DNA from: Candidatus Magasanikbacteria bacterium GW2011_GWC2_45_8
Lineage (GTDB): Bacteria; Patescibacteriota; Patescibacteriia; Magasanikbacterales; UBA10146
Assembly: GCA_001001925.1 (NCBI GenBank)
Contig: LCLH01000006.1
Location: 1 to 27,995, forward strand
Direction: 5' to 3'
Length of the DNA stretch: 27,995 nt
This document shows, piece by piece, positions 6,556 to 13,699 of this stretch. The translations under genes and the position numbers were made by a program. The notes under the pieces are model-generated. The model was not told the origin of the DNA. It searched no databases and worked only from the letters and a program-made list of their open reading frames with translations. Every line of letters starts with the position of its first letter. Position 1 is the first letter of the stretch.

Positions 6556-6569
6556 GCAATTATTTTTTT

Positions 6570-6956
6570 ATGATACGTATAGCAGGAATCAACTTACCTT
6601 CCAACAAGCGCATTGAGCATGCGGTGCCATATTTATATGGTATTGGCATTTCAGAGTCACGCAAAATTCTGTCAAAATTAAAAATAGATTTGAATACGCG
6701 CGTTAAAGATGTTGCTGAAGCGGACGCAAATAAATTACGTGAATATATTGAGAAAAATTATCGTGTTGAAGGAGATCTGCGCCGTGAAATATTATCCAAC
6801 ATAAAACGCCTTAAAGAAATTGGTTCATACAGAGGAGTGCGCCACACACGAGGTCTTCCTACGCGCGGACAGCGCACAAAAACTAATTCTCGCACCGTCA
6901 GAGGCAACAAGCGTCGTACTATGGGAAGCGGTAAACGTGCTGTTGAAAAGAAATAA
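6570..6956 (+). CDS. rpsM: Small ribosomal subunit protein uS13
   Basis: uS13 sits in the head of the 30S subunit and contacts the P-site tRNA and the 50S bridge. The 128-aa sequence starts MIRIAGINLPSNKRIEHAVPY, has the helix-two-turn-helix YGIGISESRKIL, and the basic tail segment SYRGVRHTRGLPTRGQRTKTN that reaches towards tRNA. Length and both ends are normal for the family. It starts 14 bases after rpmJ; the preceding bases are a run of T with no Shine-Dalgarno motif. Confidence 0.98.
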   Translation: MIRIAGINLPSNKRIEHAVPYLYGIGISESRKILSKLKIDLNTRVKDVAEADANKLREYIEKNYRVEGDLRREILSNIKRLKEIGSYRGVRHTRGLPTRGQRTKTNSRTVRGNKRRTMGSGKRAVEKK

Positions 6957-6979
6957 TTCCTGTCCACTTTATATAATCT

Positions 6980-7429
6980 ATGTCAGAAGAAACAAAGACC
7001 AAAGCCGGAGCAGTGCAAGCTCCCGCGGAAAAGAAAAAGTTAGCAAAAGCAAAAGCTCGCAAGAAAAAAGGCAAAGTGGTAAATATACCCGTTGCTAATG
7101 TTTATATTCAAGCTACTTATAACAACACGCTTATTACGGTAACAGATCCTCAAGGTAATACGCTTGGTTGGTCTAGCGCCGGTCATATGGGTTTTAAGGG
7201 TCCAAAAAAATCAACTCCTTACGCGGCTGGTTTGGTCATAAAAGATTTAGCTGAACGATTGGGGTCTTTTGGCATCAAAGAAGTTAATGTGTTTATTAAA
7301 GGCATTGGCTCCGGACGCGACGGCGCTTTGCGCGCGTTATATGCTAACGGATTTTCTGCTTTAAGTATTAAAGATATAACCCCTATTCCGCATAACGGAT
7401 GCCGGCCTTGTAAAGTGCGTCGCGTATAA
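6980..7429 (+). CDS. rpsK: Small ribosomal subunit protein uS11
   Basis: uS11 lies on the 30S platform beside the Shine-Dalgarno helix exit region. Conserved blocks include NVYIQATYNNTLITVTDPQGNTLGWSSAGHMGFKG, the GIGSGRDGALRALYANGF turn and the C-terminal DITPIPHNGCRPCKVRRV. At 149 aa it is longer than the usual 125-130 because of an alanine/lysine-rich N-terminal extension (about residues 1-35) that is low in complexity and probably disordered. The gene starts 23 bases after rpsM with no Shine-Dalgarno motif. Confidence 0.98.
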   Translation: MSEETKTKAGAVQAPAEKKKLAKAKARKKKGKVVNIPVANVYIQATYNNTLITVTDPQGNTLGWSSAGHMGFKGPKKSTPYAAGLVIKDLAERLGSFGIKEVNVFIKGIGSGRDGALRALYANGFSALSIKDITPIPHNGCRPCKVRRV

Positions 7430-7442
7430 AAAATTTATTTGT

Positions 7443-8057
7443 ATGGGAAGAAATTTAGAACCACAAGTCAAGCGATCTCGTCGCCTCGGGGAAGCTCTCA
7501 CCGAAAAGGCTGTCAAATATTTGGCGCGCCGCAATTTTCCGCCGGGAGTGCATGGCAACACCAAACGCAAACCTCAGCTCACTGGATACGGTCTTCAATT
7601 GCAGGAAAAGCAAAAAGCAAAAGCGGTATACGGAATTTTGGAAAAGCAATTTGCCAACTATGTGGAAAAAGCGATGTCAAAACGCGGAAATAGCGGGAAT
7701 TTGCTTTTGCAATTTTTAGAAATGCGATTAGACAACGTATTTTATCGCGCGGGATTTGCAAAAACACGTAGAATGGGAAGACAAGCTGTCAGTCACGCGC
7801 ATGTGACGGTCAATGGTCGCAAAGTTGACGTTCCTTCATTTCAAGTCAGAGCAAATGACGTTATAGGAGTGCGTGAGAAAAGCAAAAAATCATCTTTGTA
7901 CGCTACACTTTCGGAGTCATTGCAAAAAATTGAGGCGCCAAGTTGGCTGTCAATAAATTCAAAAGAACTTACTATAAAAGTTTTAGGTGCGCCAAAACCA
8001 GAAGAAATTCCGGCAAATTTTGACGTAACCAAAATTGTTGAGTTTTATTCGCGTTAA
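7443..8057 (+). CDS. rpsD: Small ribosomal subunit protein uS4
   Basis: uS4 binds 16S rRNA early in 30S assembly and, in many bacteria, represses its own operon. The 204-aa protein starts MGRNLEPQVKRSRRLGEALT, contains the RNFPPGVHG motif, and has the S4 RNA-binding domain LEMRLDNVFYRAGFAKTRRMGRQ followed by SHAHVTVNGRKVDVPSF. The N-terminal cysteines of the zinc-binding uS4 form are absent, so this is the zinc-free type. The length is standard. It is 13 bases after rpsK, preceded by AT-rich sequence without a Shine-Dalgarno motif. Confidence 0.98.
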   Translation: MGRNLEPQVKRSRRLGEALTEKAVKYLARRNFPPGVHGNTKRKPQLTGYGLQLQEKQKAKAVYGILEKQFANYVEKAMSKRGNSGNLLLQFLEMRLDNVFYRAGFAKTRRMGRQAVSHAHVTVNGRKVDVPSFQVRANDVIGVREKSKKSSLYATLSESLQKIEAPSWLSINSKELTIKVLGAPKPEEIPANFDVTKIVEFYSR

Positions 8058-8090
8058 ATGTAGACGATCTTTTTTATTCATTTATTTTGT

Positions 8091-8930
8091 ATGCAAAAAC
8101 TTCTTCTTCCCTCCACTTTTTCTCTTGAGGAGACAAGCAAACCACATGAAGGGCGCTTGGTTATTGAACCTCTTTTTCGTGGTTATGGAACCACGCTTGG
8201 CAACGCTTTGCGTCGCGTGCTTTTGTCATCGCTCCCTGGTGCTGCGGTGGTGGCGGTGAAAATTAAAGGAGTTCCCCACGAATTTGGAACAATAGAACAT
8301 GTAAAAGAAGATGTTGTGGAGATAATATTACAATTAAAACAGCTTCGTCTGCGCGTATTTAATGATGAAGAAGTGCGTTTGCATCTGGAAGTCAAGGGTG
8401 AGCGAGTGGTAACAGCTTATGATATAGAACCTTCAGCTGAAGTTGAGATTGTCAATCCACAATTGCATTTAGCCACATTGACAGATGCTAAAGCATGTTT
8501 TGAAATGGATTTATTTGTCCGTCAAGGACGCGGTTATGTGCCAGTGGAGGAGCAGGGTAAACTACGCCTGGAATTAGGTACTATTGCCATTGATTCAATA
8601 TTTACACCGGTTATTAATGTTGGTTATAACGTGGAACAAGTGCGTGTGGGGGAAATTACTAACTACGAAAAGCTGATCATGACCATTGAAACCGACAGCA
8701 CCATCACTTCTCAAAAAGCAGTTCTCTCTGCCACTACTTTGCTGGTTGACCATTTGAATTTGCTGGTAGGCGCTTTTGGAGGTGGAAACAGCATGACAGA
8801 TTCTGATATTTTAAAAGATACTGAAGAGGCACAGACAGAGCAAGAGGAAATTGCCATAGCTAAAGATGAAAACGGAGAATCCAAAGTCAAACCTAAGACA
8901 AAGAAAAAAGCTACCAAGAAAAAAAAGTAA
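8091..8930 (+). CDS. rpoA: RNA polymerase alpha subunit lacking the C-terminal domain
   Basis: The alpha subunit dimerises and nucleates assembly of RNA polymerase. Residues 1 to about 230 form a complete N-terminal domain: EGRLVIEPLFRGYGTTLGNALRRVLLSSLPG near the start, the insert domain in the middle, and ETDSTITSQKAVLSATTLLVDHLNLLVG at the end. The normal C-terminal domain of about 70-80 residues, which binds UP elements and activators, is not there. Instead the chain ends with about 50 low-complexity residues, first acidic (DTEEAQTEQEE), then very lysine-rich (KPKTKKKATKKKK). Total length is 279 aa against about 315-330 usually. The stop is followed six bases later by rplQ with no leftover C-terminal-domain sequence, so the shortened form looks genuine rather than a frameshift. 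Confidence 0.96.
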   Translation: MQKLLLPSTFSLEETSKPHEGRLVIEPLFRGYGTTLGNALRRVLLSSLPGAAVVAVKIKGVPHEFGTIEHVKEDVVEIILQLKQLRLRVFNDEEVRLHLEVKGERVVTAYDIEPSAEVEIVNPQLHLATLTDAKACFEMDLFVRQGRGYVPVEEQGKLRLELGTIAIDSIFTPVINVGYNVEQVRVGEITNYEKLIMTIETDSTITSQKAVLSATTLLVDHLNLLVGAFGGGNSMTDSDILKDTEEAQTEQEEIAIAKDENGESKVKPKTKKKATKKKK

Positions 8931-8936
8931 TTTGTT

Positions 8937-9287
8937 ATGCGTCATCTAAAAAGAAAAGTTACATTAGATAGAAAAAAAGCGCCCCGTACCGCGCTTCTGA
9001 AGGGTTTGGTCATGAATCTTATTCTTTATGAGAAAATCCAGACAACAGAAGCCAAAGCTCATGCTCTGCGTCCTCTTGCGGAAAAGATGATTACTTTGGG
9101 CAAAAAAGGGACGCTTGCCGGACGTCGTCAGATGAATGCTTTTTTTCCCATAGAAAATCCTGTTAAAAAAATCATGGAAGTATTGGCACCGCGCTACAAA
9201 GATCGTGCCGGCGGTTATACTCGCACCATAAAACTCGGTGAACGCGTGGGGGACGGAGCGAACGTTGTTCAGATTGAATTAGTATAA
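8937..9287 (+). CDS. rplQ: Large ribosomal subunit protein bL17
   Basis: bL17 sits at the rim of the polypeptide exit tunnel. The 116-aa sequence begins MRHLKRKVTLDRKKAPRTALLKGLVMNLILYEKI, has the usual TTEAKAHALRPLAEKMITLGKKG, and ends RAGGYTRTIKLGERVGDGANVVQIELV. Length and both ends are normal. It follows rpoA by six bases, the standard gene order. No Shine-Dalgarno motif is visible before the ATG. Confidence 0.98.
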   Translation: MRHLKRKVTLDRKKAPRTALLKGLVMNLILYEKIQTTEAKAHALRPLAEKMITLGKKGTLAGRRQMNAFFPIENPVKKIMEVLAPRYKDRAGGYTRTIKLGERVGDGANVVQIELV

Positions 9288-9295
9288 GTGTTTTT

Positions 9296-9655
9296 ATGCA
9301 ACAGATAGTTCGTACAACTCATGTCATAGACGCAGGAGGGCAAATAGTGGGCAGGCTTGCAACGCGTATTGCCAATCTTTTGAATGGCAAGCTCAAGAAA
9401 GATTATGAACCGAACGTTGACGGAGGCGACGTGGTAATGATCAAAAATGCGTCCAAAATGATTTTTACCGGTAATAAATTAGCGGTAAAAACACTCAAAC
9501 ATCATTCAAATTATCCTGGCGGTCTTAAAGAAGAACCCATTGCGCGTTTGATGAAAACAAATCCGGGAAGAGTATTGCGTCACGCCGTACAGTTTATGAT
9601 TCCTAAAAATCGTCTGCGAAAGCGCAAATTAAGACGTTTAAAGATATCAGCATAA
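9296..9655 (+). CDS. rplM: Large ribosomal subunit protein uL13 (short form)
   Basis: uL13 is an early-assembling 23S rRNA-binding protein. Conserved parts are HVIDAGGQIVGRLATRIANLLNGK, NASKMIFTGNKL and the C-terminal MIPKNRLRKRKLRRLKI. At 119 aa it is shorter than the usual 140 or so: about 10 residues are missing at the N-terminus and the final 15-20, including the common AGAEHPHAAQ-type tail, are absent. It starts eight bases after rplQ and is followed nine bases later by rpsI, the classical rplM-rpsI pair. Confidence 0.96.
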   Translation: MQQIVRTTHVIDAGGQIVGRLATRIANLLNGKLKKDYEPNVDGGDVVMIKNASKMIFTGNKLAVKTLKHHSNYPGGLKEEPIARLMKTNPGRVLRHAVQFMIPKNRLRKRKLRRLKISA

Positions 9656-9664
9656 AGTTTTATT

Positions 9665-10234
9665 ATGCCAACTACAATATCCTCTCCAAAAACAAAAAAA
9701 GTTCCAGCTCATTCTGGGACGGATCGTACGCGTAAGTCTCCGGGAGTCAAGGTTTCTTCATTGCGCGCCAGCAAGACTGTTTTAAAAAAAGCCACAGCGG
9801 AAAAGTCTTTAAAATCAGAATTAGCAGAACAGAAGGTCAATACAAAAGGTTTTTACCGCGCAATTGGTCGCCGCAAAGAAGCAACCGCACGCGTGCGCAT
9901 GATGGAAACAGGCACAGGCAGCATCACGGTCAATGCCCGCCCTTTTGAGAAATATTTTCCTTTGGCAATAATGCGTGATGAGATTACGGCTCCGCTCAAA
10001 TTGGTTGGCCAGTTTGATAATCACGATTTTTCAATAAAAGTGGAGGGCGGCGGCACTCAAGGACAAGCTGGTGCCGTACGACATGGTTTTGCACGAGTCT
10101 TGCTTCAATGGAACGCGGAATTCCGTCCGCCGCTCAAAAAAGCCGGATTTTTAAGACGTGATCCGCGCGCCAAGGAACGCAAAAAGTTTGGTCTCAAAGG
10201 AGCTCGCCGCGCTCCCCAATGGGCAAAACGCTAA
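9665..10234 (+). CDS. rpsI: Small ribosomal subunit protein uS9 with a long basic N-terminal extension
   Basis: uS9 reaches with its C-terminal tail into the P site. From about residue 61 the protein is standard: FYRAIGRRKEATARVRMM, then VNARPFEKYFP, VEGGGTQGQAGAVRHGFARVLLQ, and the end DPRAKERKKFGLKGARRAPQWAKR with the terminal KR that touches tRNA. The first 60 or so residues are an added serine-, threonine- and lysine-rich stretch that is probably disordered, making the protein 189 aa instead of about 130. There is no in-frame ATG nearer the core, so the extension appears real. It is the last gene of the operon, 14 bases before the strong terminator. Confidence 0.97.
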   Translation: MPTTISSPKTKKVPAHSGTDRTRKSPGVKVSSLRASKTVLKKATAEKSLKSELAEQKVNTKGFYRAIGRRKEATARVRMMETGTGSITVNARPFEKYFPLAIMRDEITAPLKLVGQFDNHDFSIKVEGGGTQGQAGAVRHGFARVLLQWNAEFRPPLKKAGFLRRDPRAKERKKFGLKGARRAPQWAKR

Positions 10235-10248
10235 ATTCATCAGATTCC

Positions 10249-10280
10249 AAACCCCCGCAAAGAATGCGGGGGTTTTTGTT
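10249..10280 (+). terminator. Strong intrinsic terminator of the ribosomal protein operon
   Basis: AACCCCCGCA (10250-10259) and TGCGGGGGTT (10265-10274) pair perfectly around AAGAA and are followed by TTTGTTT. It separates the ribosomal operon from the polysaccharide cluster. Confidence 0.95.
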
Positions 10281-10309
10281 TGCTTTCCTCCCTTATTTTA
10301 AGGTACAAT
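10280..10309 (+). promoter_or_regulatory. Probable promoter of the polysaccharide cluster
   Basis: A -10 box TACAAT (10304-10309) has a weak -35 TTGCTT (10280-10285) at 18 bases. It overlaps the ATG at 10308, so that ATG cannot be the start of a message made here; the ATG at 10329, about 13 bases after the expected transcription start, is preferred. Confidence 0.55.
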
Positions 10310-10328
10310 GCTAGGTACAGTCCCTCCT

Positions 10329-11811
10329 ATGAGCACTTCAGTAGTCAAAAATACTGTTTATCTGATAACTGCCCTTGTCGGGCAAAAGTCTATCGCTTTT
10401 GTCTATTTTACGATTTTGGCGCGTCAGCTTACCATTGAAGAAATGGGGCTCTACAGCACCGCGGTTTCTTTGAGTCTTATATTTTCAATTTTTGTTGATG
10501 TTGGGTTAACCTCGGTTTTGATACGCGACTTGGCGGCATTGCTCTCACGCACGGGCGACCATAGTAAAGAGGAGCAAGAACTGATTGGCAACACCTTTGC
10601 GTTGAAGTTTTTTTTGTCCTTGATTGCATTTGCCATACTATATTTTGGTGTGCGCGTTGCGGGGTATCCGGAGGCGGTAGTGCGTCTTTCGTGGATAGCA
10701 GGTATCATCATGATTTTGGATTCAACACAGCTTACGCTTTATGGGATTTTACGCGCTCTTGGGAACCTGCGTTACGAAGCCTATGGCATGATACTCGGGC
10801 AACTCTGTGCGTTTGGCATTGGCGCAACGCTCTTGATGCGTCATGCGCCTCTTCCATGGTTTTTGGCGGCACTTGTGGTGGCAAGCGCGTTTAATGTAGT
10901 GTGGAGCCTGTCTGTTTTGCGTACGCGCTTTCACGTGCCTTTTGTGTTGCATCTGTCTGTCCTGCGTACGCGCGCATTGCTTTTTTGCGCCGCGCCGTTT
11001 GCGCTTGCGGGCATTTTTGTAAAATTGTATTCGTTTGTTGACTCACTGCTTTTGGCGCGCATTGCCGGCGTGCACGCGGTGGGGCTCTACAGTATACCTT
11101 ACAAGCTCGCGTTTGCGTTTCAATTTATTCCGCTTGCGGTGGTGGCGGCATTGTATCCGGCCATGAGTAGTGCTCATGCGGAAAGCCGCGTAAAACTTAA
11201 AAATTTATTTGAGCACAGCACTATATATGTGGGTATGATTGCTTTTCTGATTGTTTCCATACTCGTGGTCATCGCGGAACCGCTCATTCGCACGTTGTAT
11301 GGCACACAATACCTTCCGGGGGTGGGAGTCTTGCGTATTTTGGCCGTCACGCTTTTTTTTACGTTTTTGGGATATCCTGTGGGCTCTCTTTTGAACGCGA
11401 GTCATCGCCAAAATGCACAAACGATGTTTATAGGTTTAACCGCCGCGCTCAACATTTCTCTTAACTTTTTGCTTATTCCGTTTATGGGGATTATGGGAGC
11501 CGCGCTTGCCGCGCTCGTTTCCAAAATTAGTGGGTGCTCCCACGTCTCATTTTGCCATGTCAATCCTAAAAATATGCATGAGTGGTATATGTGCCATAGG
11601 GGGCATGTGGTTTCTCACAAAGCCGTTTTTAGCGCTCACACGCCTTCCTGCGGGGCAGATAGTGCATGTTGTGGTGCTTGCTGGGGCAACCGGTGCGATT
11701 TATGCTATTTGTTTATACGCAAGCGGAGTGTTTCGCATTGAAGTGATCAAAGAGATTATCGAGCTATTCAGGCGCCCTCGCGGCACGGTAGAATCTATTG
11801 AAGAACTATGA
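10329..11811 (+). CDS. Wzx-like polysaccharide flippase, interrupted by an apparent +1 frameshift
   Basis: The protein belongs to the multi-helix polysaccharide transporter superfamily (Wzx/MurJ type) that flips lipid-linked glycans across the membrane. The start NTVYLITALVGQKSIAFVYFTILARQLTIEEMGLYS is typical, and about a dozen hydrophobic helices follow. The frame that begins at 10329 is sound until about 11525 (AALVSK) and then gives an abnormal cysteine/histidine-rich tail ending at 11741. The neighbouring frame continues as LVGAPTSHFAMSI and further membrane helices to 11811. Removing one A from AAAA at 11523-11526 joins them into 493 aa. The restored end overlaps the next gene's start as ATGA, which supports it as the authentic end. 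The break could be a sequence error, a real mutation or recoding. Confidence 0.85.
11506..11811 (+). pseudogene. Displaced C-terminal part of the flippase (frame +1)
   Basis: This frame holds the last membrane helices of the flippase, out of frame with the gene's start. From about residue 8 it reads LVGAPTSHFAMSILKICMSG and then two clear hydrophobic segments (IGGMWFLTKPF; HVVVLAGATGAIYAICLYA) before a charged tail. The first ATG of the frame at 11506 is not preceded by a promoter or Shine-Dalgarno sequence, and the first seven residues read through sequence that encodes AALVSK in the other frame, so it is not an independent gene. Its stop overlaps the ATG of the glycosyltransferase gene by four bases. 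Confidence 0.75.
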
Positions 11812-13649
11812 ACAGGCATGATGGAAAATTTTTGCTTTTAACGCCGGAATATCCGCCTGACAAAGGAGGGGTGGCGGAGTATTTGTACAGCCTTGTACAG
11901 CATTTTCCAGGGGAAGTGCGGATTGCACGCGGGCCGTTTTTTTGGAAGTGGTTCTGGCCGCAATGGCTTTGTGGAGTTTTTACCGCGTGGAGAGTGGTGC
12001 GAGAAGCGCGTCCTCATATGGTGTGGATTAGCCATATATTGCCCATGGGGTATATTGCGCTCGCAATAAAATGTTTCACGCGTACGCCCTACGTGGTGTT
12101 TACCCATGGATTGGACGTATGTTTGCCCGAAGAATCCAAATGGAAACGCTGGTGGATGCGATATATCTTGAAGCACGCGGTGCTGATAGCGGCAAATTCA
12201 GAGTTTACCGCCGGTATTTTGCACACGCATGGCGTGCAGGAAAAGCGTATTCATATTTTGTATCCGGGAGGGCAGATGTTTGAAGATGCGGCGCAGAGCG
12301 GCCGTGCTCCCACTCCGACACTCATTGAAAAATTGCGTGGCAAAAAAATAATTTTGAGCGTAGGACGTTTAATTTCTCGCAAAGGACAACTCCGTGCTCT
12401 CGCGGCGCTTGCATTGTTTTTAAAAGACAATCAGGATGTGCATTATGTAATCATTGGAGACGGGTCGGAAGCAGAGGCAATCACGCGGCTCATTAAAGAA
12501 AAAAAAATAAAATCGTCGGTTACTTTGTTGCGTTCAGTGCAGAACAGCGAGCTTTCTTTGTGGTATTCAGTGGCTACTTTGTTTTTGCTTCCCACTGTAT
12601 CCCATGCGCCGGATGTTGAGGGCTTTGGACTGGTGTTTGTTGAGGCGGGCTTGCACGGCGTGCCGGTCATTGGAGGCAAGGGAGCAGGTGTGGATGAAGT
12701 GGTGCGTGACGGCGTGAATGGGCTTTTGATTGACGGAGAAAGTGAAGATACAATCCTCGGCGCGGTTACACGTCTTTTGTCCGACGGCTCGTTGCGGCGG
12801 CGTTTGGGTGGGCAAGGGAGAACGCGAGCTCAAACCGTATTTAATGTAAAAGAAAATGTCGCACAGTTTGCGGATCGGATTTACACACTTCTGCCTCCGC
12901 CGCCTTTTCATCGTTCGCCTGAAGACGCAATTCGCCAAGCGCTCGTGAGTGTTATTATCCCCGCGTATAATCACAAGAAAGAATTATTGCATACGCTTGA
13001 TACTCTGCGCGCGCAAACCTATGGTTCTTTGGAAATTATTGTAGTTGATGACGGGTCAAAAGACGATACGCAAGCCGCTCTTGCAGAGGAGCATAACAAA
13101 TGGCAAAATCGTCGTTCGTTTAAATATATACGTACGGAGCACGAAGGCGCTCCGGCGGCGCGTAATGCCGGCATCAAGAACGCGCGTGGCACGCTGGTGA
13201 TATTTTGGGACGCGGATATCACCGCAGAGCCGGAGATGATAGAAAAAATGGTATACACGCTTAAAGAAAATCCGTCCGCGGCGTTTGTGTACAGTTCATT
13301 TTATTTTGGCTGGAAAAAGTTTATGTGCGGGCCATTTGACGCGGAGCGCCTTAAGCAAACAAACTACATTACCACCACTTCTCTTTTGCGGCGTGAATTT
13401 TTTCCCGGGTTTGACCAATCGCTTGCGCGATTTCAAGATTGGGACGTGTGGCTCACCATTGCGGAGCGCGGTGGAACAGGCGTTTGGATTCCGGAAGCGC
13501 TTTTCCGTGTTAAGCCTCGCGGTGGCGCCGGAATGAGCGTGTGGTTGCCATCGTTTGTGTATGACTTTTCATTGCTGACAAACTGGAAACGGGTGAAAGA
13601 CTATCAAGAAGCGCGTGCGCGAGTGATGACAAAACACCACTTGGTATGA
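11808..13649 (+). CDS. Bifunctional glycosyltransferase: GT4 domain fused to GT2 domain
   Basis: This 613-aa cytoplasmic enzyme joins two sugar transferases. Residues 1 to about 350 are GT4 (GT-B fold): FLLLTPEYPPDKGGVAEYLYSL at the start, ILSVGRLISRKGQLRALAAL in the middle, and EGFGLVFVEAGLHGVPVIGGKGAGVDEVV, the nucleotide-sugar binding region with its conserved glutamates. Residues about 380-613 are GT2 (GT-A fold): SVIIPAYNHKKELLHTLDTL, VVDDGSKDD, then the metal-binding DAD in FWDADITAEPEM and QDWDVW near the end. It would add two sugars to a lipid-linked glycan, possibly in sequence. It overlaps the flippase end by ATGA and precedes the ligase-like gene, so all three probably act on the same surface polymer. 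Donor sugars cannot be read from the sequence. Confidence 0.92.
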   Translation: MNRHDGKFLLLTPEYPPDKGGVAEYLYSLVQHFPGEVRIARGPFFWKWFWPQWLCGVFTAWRVVREARPHMVWISHILPMGYIALAIKCFTRTPYVVFTHGLDVCLPEESKWKRWWMRYILKHAVLIAANSEFTAGILHTHGVQEKRIHILYPGGQMFEDAAQSGRAPTPTLIEKLRGKKIILSVGRLISRKGQLRALAALALFLKDNQDVHYVIIGDGSEAEAITRLIKEKKIKSSVTLLRSVQNSELSLWYSVATLFLLPTVSHAPDVEGFGLVFVEAGLHGVPVIGGKGAGVDEVVRDGVNGLLIDGESEDTILGAVTRLLSDGSLRRRLGGQGRTRAQTVFNVKENVAQFADRIYTLLPPPPFHRSPEDAIRQALVSVIIPAYNHKKELLHTLDTLRAQTYGSLEIIVVDDGSKDDTQAALAEEHNKWQNRRSFKYIRTEHEGAPAARNAGIKNARGTLVIFWDADITAEPEMIEKMVYTLKENPSAAFVYSSFYFGWKKFMCGPFDAERLKQTNYITTTSLLRREFFPGFDQSLARFQDWDVWLTIAERGGTGVWIPEALFRVKPRGGAGMSVWLPSFVYDFSLLTNWKRVKDYQEARARVMTKHHLV

Positions 13650-13699
13650 ACAAAAGCGATAAATTGCGAAATGTTTTTTTTGGTAAAACTCAATAATTT

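Noticed and set aside
10308..10328. ATG at 10308 as the flippase start
   Set aside because: This ATG overlaps the -10 box TACAAT (10304-10309), so it would lie upstream of the expected transcript; ATG 10329 in the same frame fits the family start.
11527..11741. Cysteine/histidine-rich tail of the flippase frame as a zinc-binding domain
   Set aside because: The cysteines are unevenly spaced and appear only after the frame break; the neighbouring frame gives proper membrane helices and an ATGA overlap with the next gene.
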